Source: a virus. Taken from it: a stretch of 27,734 bases of DNA. Positions 23,395 through 27,734 of this stretch are shown one piece after another. The notes under the pieces were generated by a model, which was not told the DNA's origin, did no database searches, and saw nothing but the letters and a program-made list of their open reading frames with translations. Every line of letters starts with the position of its first letter. Position 1 is the first letter of the stretch. The stretch spans positions 1 to 27,734 of IMG/VR virus record IMGVR_UViG_3300047369_000326. One strand, given 5' to 3'. The translations under genes were made by a program, and so were the position numbers.

Positions 23395-26300
23395 ATGGAA
23401 AAACTCTGGCAAAAACTTTTCGATGCTAAGATCTACTCTAAGTCATTCGAAGAATTTCAAGAACAATTCTCAACCGAAGAAAAACAACAACTATTGCATG
23501 AAAAGCTCAGCGGAGCTAAATACTATAGTAAAAGCTTTGATGATTTCAAAGGGCAGTTTTTCGTGGGAAAGACAACGGACCCTGTAGAGGAGACTGCGAT
23601 TGCGGGGTCAGAAAGCCAAGCAGTAGATGGGGAATCCAAATTGGTAAATGGTTTATTGGAGCAACAAGAAATTGATGACATATATAACAATAGATCTAAA
23701 GCATTACCAAAAACAGAGTTTAACACATTTGACTTTGATAACGAAGAAAAAATAAATGAGTTTAGGGTAAACTCTCAATTAGATTTTATTAAGAATAATA
23801 AAAAAATACAAGAGAAGATTTTACCGAATATTACTTCACAATTAAAACCTGATCTAATTAAGTATGCAAATAACTTAAAAGTAGAGCTAGGTTTAGATAA
23901 TCCAGAAAACATAACGCAAGAAAAATTAGACGAGTTTTACAAAAAGTCTAATGAGTGGTATAATGTTGCATTAAATTCAAAACTTAATGTAAATAAAGAA
24001 TATACCGATTTAACGCAGGCATTTAATCAAGCTATAGATGCTAAGATGCAAGGTAACTTAACAAGGTTTACCAAAAGTAAGGACATGCCTATTATGTTAC
24101 AATTAGCTGACTACGCTGAAGAATCTCCGCTGCTAAGTGAAAACTTAATTAGTTTTTTAACTAAAGGCATTACTGGATTACGAAATGTAAAAGCAGGCGC
24201 TGAAAAAGCAGGTATATTGGGTAATCTTTCTATGAATGTAGATAAAAAGAAAGACCTAAAACGTAACGAAGAATTGGCTAATAAATTCGGAGGCGAGTCT
24301 ATAGAAGGGGTGTGGGTTACTGATCCTCAAGCAAGAGACCAAGCTTGGAAATTTTTCCCTAAAAAACAATGGGGTACTGAGGAATCTACTATGTGGAGAA
24401 CTGTTGTGGCTGGGAAAGAATATTCAGAAGGTACTTTTGGGGAGTTTAAACAAAAGTTTAAAGATGATTACATAGTAAAAGAAAACACCCAAACAAATAA
24501 AAGATTATTAGAAATACAGGAAGAGGAATTTGCTTTAAGCGCTTATGATGAACAAGAGATTCAAAAAATATTTAAAGGGGAAAACATTGTAGCTAATTCT
24601 ATTTCTTTAGCTGGTGAGCAACTACCGCAAATGGGTCTAGCTCTGTTAACGCTAGGAGCATCGAGTGGGCTTCAAATTGGTGGTGACATTTATTCGCAGG
24701 GTATAGATGTGGAGGCTAGAAAAAGATTTAAATTAGAGGAGGGGGAAGTACCTACTCTAGAGCAGCGAGCTACTGTAATGGAAGACGATAAGTTTTTAGA
24801 TAAACTTGAATCTAAAGCGGTCGCGGGAGGGTTTATAGCTGGACAGCTGGATAGATTTGGTGCCGGAAAAGTTTTAAAACCGTTTGCGGTGAATACAACT
24901 AAATCAATATTAAGAGGAGGTTATAAAAATTTCTTAAAAGGAGTAGCGAATGGTACTGTAAAAAACACACAAAGAGGTAGTATAGAAGCTATAACTGAAA
25001 CCTTACAAGAAGTTATTCAGGCCGGAGCTAGCGGTGCGGATTTAAAGAAAGAGCAATTATTAGAAGCTGGAGCAACCGCTTTTATAACTACCGCAACGTT
25101 TGGAATAGGAGGAAAAGTAGCTACGCAAACCGCGGCAGAAGCTAAGACTATTAGTAAAATTACAGCGGGTAAGCTTAATCCTAAAAGCTCAGAGGCGTTT
25201 TTAAACAATAAAATAAAAGACTTACAATCAGCCCTCGACAATGGTGAAATATCTAAAGAAGCTTTTCAAGAAAGTTTCGACGCAATAAACAGCGTTAAAA
25301 AAGCAAACGCTTCTATTCCTAATAATTTTTCACAGCCTAGTAAAGAAAAAGCTTTAGATTTACTGATACAAAAGCAAGAGTTACTTAGCGAAATAGAAAA
25401 CAAAGATTCTTCACTCACCAAAGTAGAGAAAGAAATGATTAATGAAATTAACACTGAGTTAGAATCATTAACTGTTCTTGAAAAAGCTGTAAGCAAAAGA
25501 CAAACACTTTTGGAAGCAGCTCAGAAAGCAGGCGTTGTAGAAGACTTATCTGTTCAATCTTTTGAAACAAAAGAAAAAATTGAAGAGTACATAAAACAAC
25601 AAGGAAAAGGAAAAGCTCAAGCTAAGAGAAGCATGGGTCAATATGGTACTATATTTCAAAACAAAAAAACAGGTAGACAGGAAATACTTATAAATAAAGA
25701 AATTGCTTTAGAAGATTCGGTAATAACAACAGCCGACCACGAGTTTTTGCATGCTGTACTATACCAAACTGTTAAAGGTAATAAACAAGCACAAATTAAC
25801 TTAGGGCAGGCTTTATACACTGAATTAATAAAACAAACAGATGGAGCAGTACAAAACACACAGCTCGCACAAAGATTAAATAACTATTTAGAAAAAGCTA
25901 AAAATCCCACACAACAAGCAAACGCATGGGAAGAGGCTTTAACCTTATTTGCAGAAGGCTTAGGCGACGGAACATTTAAAGCTGAACAGTCTTTTATAGA
26001 AAAAGTAAAACAATTCTTTAAAGATTTATTTGGAAAAGAAATTAATAAAGAAATACGGTTTGATACAGGCGCTGATGTTGTTAAGTTTATTCAAGACTAT
26101 AACAAAAGCTTTGAAAAAGGTAAATGGGGTGAGGGTATTAAAAGACTCGCTAAAGAAGGAGCTAAAGGTAAATTAGTTGAGGGTAAGCCAGTAATGACAG
26201 AAGAAGAAGTCGCTAAAGAGTCGGCTAGATCGAATTTAGATGAACAGCTTAATAAAAAATACAAAGGCAATCCTAAGCAGCTTATTGCTGGCATGCTTAC

Positions 26301-27734
26301 ATTTCCTTTGGCAAAATCTGAATTTGCTCAACAAATTGGAGGTATAACAAATAGAATAACGCAAAGATTATACGACCCGATACCTGCAGACCAAAAAAGA
26401 ACAGTATCTAGGAATGATTTTATAGATGCATTGGTAAGTGAGGCCGCTACTATGGTGGACCGAGAATATAATGGTTTACAAAACCTAGATAAATTTGTAA
26501 GCAATAGGCTCAATTTAAGAGCTAATAATTTAGCTTCTAGACTTGGTATAGAAGAATCTATAAAAGCTGATGTAACGGAGCGTAAAGATATTGCAGGGAC
26601 TGAAACAGCGGAACAAACTGTTCAAAGGTCAGAAGAAGTTATAAAAGAAAAGCCAAAAGCCAAACCTTTTAAAGATGCTATTAAAAATAAAGCTTTCGAG
26701 GAAAACCTTACAAGCACTTTAAATAAAAATATTGCTTTAAGCATAAGTAAGTACGATACGGAAATATCCAACAATAGGACTGTAACTCCTTTTGTGCAGA
26801 ATATTAAAAATGGATTAGCTCAAGATTTAGAAAAAGACGTTATTAAATTAATTAACGAATATGGGTATGAGCAATTTTTAAAAGACTACAAAGGTACTTT
26901 ACTATTTAATTATACAACAACTTACTTAAGTAAAAATCCTTTATTTAAAAAAGGTATACTTAAAAGTGTTGGAGGGAAAATGGGTAAAGATAATCAAGGT
27001 AACAACCTATTTAAACCAAACTGGACAGCACCTACTAAATTGGCTAATAACAAATACGACTGGGTTGACGATAAAGGTAAGAAACTTAAAATAGACAGGG
27101 ATAATGCTGGACAAAGAGGCTTAACTTCTGGGCCTATTATAATGAAACGTAATCCAAAGATTAACGATATAATTACCGAAGATGAGTTTTTAAACTTTCA
27201 TTTTGATGATGGCCCTGTTAGAAAAAGAGTTAAAGTTAATGCTAGAAAAGCTATCGCTAGGCAGGTTGCCTCTGAAATGGGATTAGAAATATTCCAAGAA
27301 GACTTGCAAAATGAAGGTCCTTTATATGAATCTTTTAAAGAAAGAGCTGATATGCTGGGTAAAGCTATGGCTGAAAATGCGGCTGTGGAAATTGCTAAAG
27401 ACATAGACAGAGGGACTGTAAAAGAATCTGCAAGATTTAATTTAAATGAACAAATACAGTTACAGTTAGATAAAGGAATTGTAGATGCTAATGGATTAAT
27501 AAGTAATCAAACAGCAAGAGATATTTTTGACAAAGCAGTAGAGTTCGGCCCTAACAGCAAGAAGTTTAATGAGTACATTAATAACATAGACGCTGATGAT
27601 AATATAAAAACTATATTTCTTGATTCGGTTATTGGAGATAAAATATACTTAATACAAAGAGCTCAAAGAATTAAAGGGCGAAACATGGGTGTTAAGTATG
27701 AAAAAGCTATAAATGAATTACTTAAAAATAAATT
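23395..27734 (+). CDS. Giant virion/ejection protein with zinc-metallopeptidase motif (3' partial)
   Basis: The frame is open from the ATG at 23395 to the end of the window (1,446 codons with no stop), so the gene continues beyond it. Residues 3-25 and 33-55 are a tandem repeat with YSKSFEEF / YSKSFDDF. Hydrophobic Gly/Ala-rich stretches occur near 403-432 (LAGEQLPQMGLALLTLGASS) and 559-575 (ATAFITTATFGIGG), as in channel-forming ejection proteins. Residues 782-786 read HEFLH, in TTADHEFLHAVLY, a zincin HExxH motif. A Glu-rich helix 60 residues on (AWEEALTLFAEG, 844-855) could give the third zinc ligand, as in gluzincins. Later come RLNLRANNLASRLGI (about 1039-1053) and two copies of KESAR-x-NL-x-E-Q (941-951, 1343-1353). 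It is probably packed in the virion and acts in envelope entry or DNA ejection; the protease activity is a prediction. Confidence 0.75.
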   Translation, partial: MEKLWQKLFDAKIYSKSFEEFQEQFSTEEKQQLLHEKLSGAKYYSKSFDDFKGQFFVGKTTDPVEETAIAGSESQAVDGESKLVNGLLEQQEIDDIYNNRSKALPKTEFNTFDFDNEEKINEFRVNSQLDFIKNNKKIQEKILPNITSQLKPDLIKYANNLKVELGLDNPENITQEKLDEFYKKSNEWYNVALNSKLNVNKEYTDLTQAFNQAIDAKMQGNLTRFTKSKDMPIMLQLADYAEESPLLSENLISFLTKGITGLRNVKAGAEKAGILGNLSMNVDKKKDLKRNEELANKFGGESIEGVWVTDPQARDQAWKFFPKKQWGTEESTMWRTVVAGKEYSEGTFGEFKQKFKDDYIVKENTQTNKRLLEIQEEEFALSAYDEQEIQKIFKGENIVANSISLAGEQLPQMGLALLTLGASSGLQIGGDIYSQGIDVEARKRFKLEEGEVPTLEQRATVMEDDKFLDKLESKAVAGGFIAGQLDRFGAGKVLKPFAVNTTKSILRGGYKNFLKGVANGTVKNTQRGSIEAITETLQEVIQAGASGADLKKEQLLEAGATAFITTATFGIGGKVATQTAAEAKTISKITAGKLNPKSSEAFLNNKIKDLQSALDNGEISKEAFQESFDAINSVKKANASIPNNFSQPSKEKALDLLIQKQELLSEIENKDSSLTKVEKEMINEINTELESLTVLEKAVSKRQTLLEAAQKAGVVEDLSVQSFETKEKIEEYIKQQGKGKAQAKRSMGQYGTIFQNKKTGRQEILINKEIALEDSVITTADHEFLHAVLYQTVKGNKQAQINLGQALYTELIKQTDGAVQNTQLAQRLNNYLEKAKNPTQQANAWEEALTLFAEGLGDGTFKAEQSFIEKVKQFFKDLFGKEINKEIRFDTGADVVKFIQDYNKSFEKGKWGEGIKRLAKEGAKGKLVEGKPVMTEEEVAKESARSNLDEQLNKKYKGNPKQLIAGMLTFPLAKSEFAQQIGGITNRITQRLYDPIPADQKRTVSRNDFIDALVSEAATMVDREYNGLQNLDKFVSNRLNLRANNLASRLGIEESIKADVTERKDIAGTETAEQTVQRSEEVIKEKPKAKPFKDAIKNKAFEENLTSTLNKNIALSISKYDTEISNNRTVTPFVQNIKNGLAQDLEKDVIKLINEYGYEQFLKDYKGTLLFNYTTTYLSKNPLFKKGILKSVGGKMGKDNQGNNLFKPNWTAPTKLANNKYDWVDDKGKKLKIDRDNAGQRGLTSGPIIMKRNPKINDIITEDEFLNFHFDDGPVRKRVKVNARKAIARQVASEMGLEIFQEDLQNEGPLYESFKERADMLGKAMAENAAVEIAKDIDRGTVKESARFNLNEQIQLQLDKGIVDANGLISNQTARDIFDKAVEFGPNSKKFNEYINNIDADDNIKTIFLDSVIGDKIYLIQRAQRIKGRNMGVKYEKAINELLKNK
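23401..23559 (+). repeat. Tandem N-terminal repeat of the giant virion protein
   Basis: Residues 3-25 (KLWQKLFDAKIYSKSFEEFQ then EQF) and 33-55 (LLHEKLSGAKYYSKSFDDFK then GQF) are two copies of the same about 23-residue unit, 30 residues apart. The DNA copies have drifted, so it is an old protein-level repeat. The motif 'Y-S/T-K-S-F-E-E-F' seems common at the N-termini of large proteins of marine podoviruses and may be a packaging or docking element; this is an inference. Confidence 0.6.

Overview
This window is a continuous stretch of the late (structural and packaging) region of a tailed double-stranded DNA phage. Every supported gene is on the + strand. The genes are packed end to end: the longest gap between adjacent genes is 74 bases, so no stretch over 300 bases lacks a gene. 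I saw no tRNA, CRISPR array, insertion sequence, integrase or replication gene. The DNA is AT-rich. Almost no start codon has a Shine-Dalgarno sequence. Most starts instead follow an A/T-rich leader ending in AAT-ATG or similar, as is usual in Bacteroidota. Together with fibronectin-III-like and cadherin-like domains, this suggests a phage of a (probably marine) Bacteroidota bacterium. The host is an inference.

Layout. Positions 3-3076 hold adhesion genes: the C-terminal end of a tail fibre or spike with an intramolecular chaperone (S74) domain, a small DUF7936-like protein, and a large protein with a von Willebrand A / integrin-like domain. Positions 3144-4584 hold small genes: a likely tail-associated protein, a coiled-coil protein, a small unknown protein, and a protein that looks like two fused GroES (Cpn10) barrels. 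Positions 4538-7026 are the DNA packaging genes (probable small terminase, large terminase). Positions 7029-12177 are the head genes (portal, acidic scaffold, major capsid protein), closed by a strong hairpin. Positions 12252-18958 hold a post-capsid structural protein, two adaptor/ring-like proteins and a 1,409-residue stabilisation/nozzle ('muzzle') protein; this set indicates a short-tailed podovirus related to T7/P22/crAss-like architectures. Positions 18960-21581 hold a large Ig/cadherin-like adhesion protein and a small structural protein. From 21619 to the end lie two probable internal/ejection proteins and a giant virion protein that is still open after 1,446 codons and carries a zinc-metallopeptidase motif.

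How the genes work together: scaffold and capsid protein build the procapsid on the portal, the terminase fills it with DNA, the ring and muzzle proteins close the head and form the stubby tail, the fibres and adhesins bind the cell surface, and the ejection proteins plus the giant protein probably enter the cell envelope with the DNA. The GroES-like and coiled-coil proteins may assist folding.

Most unusual points: the duplicated GroES-like protein next to the terminase genes; a large terminase with a lambda-type shifted-lysine Walker A motif and an internal patch of much higher GC; a zincin motif inside the giant virion protein; an integrin-like metal-binding domain in a probable fibre; and a GC-rich intergenic element that can form two mutually exclusive hairpins.
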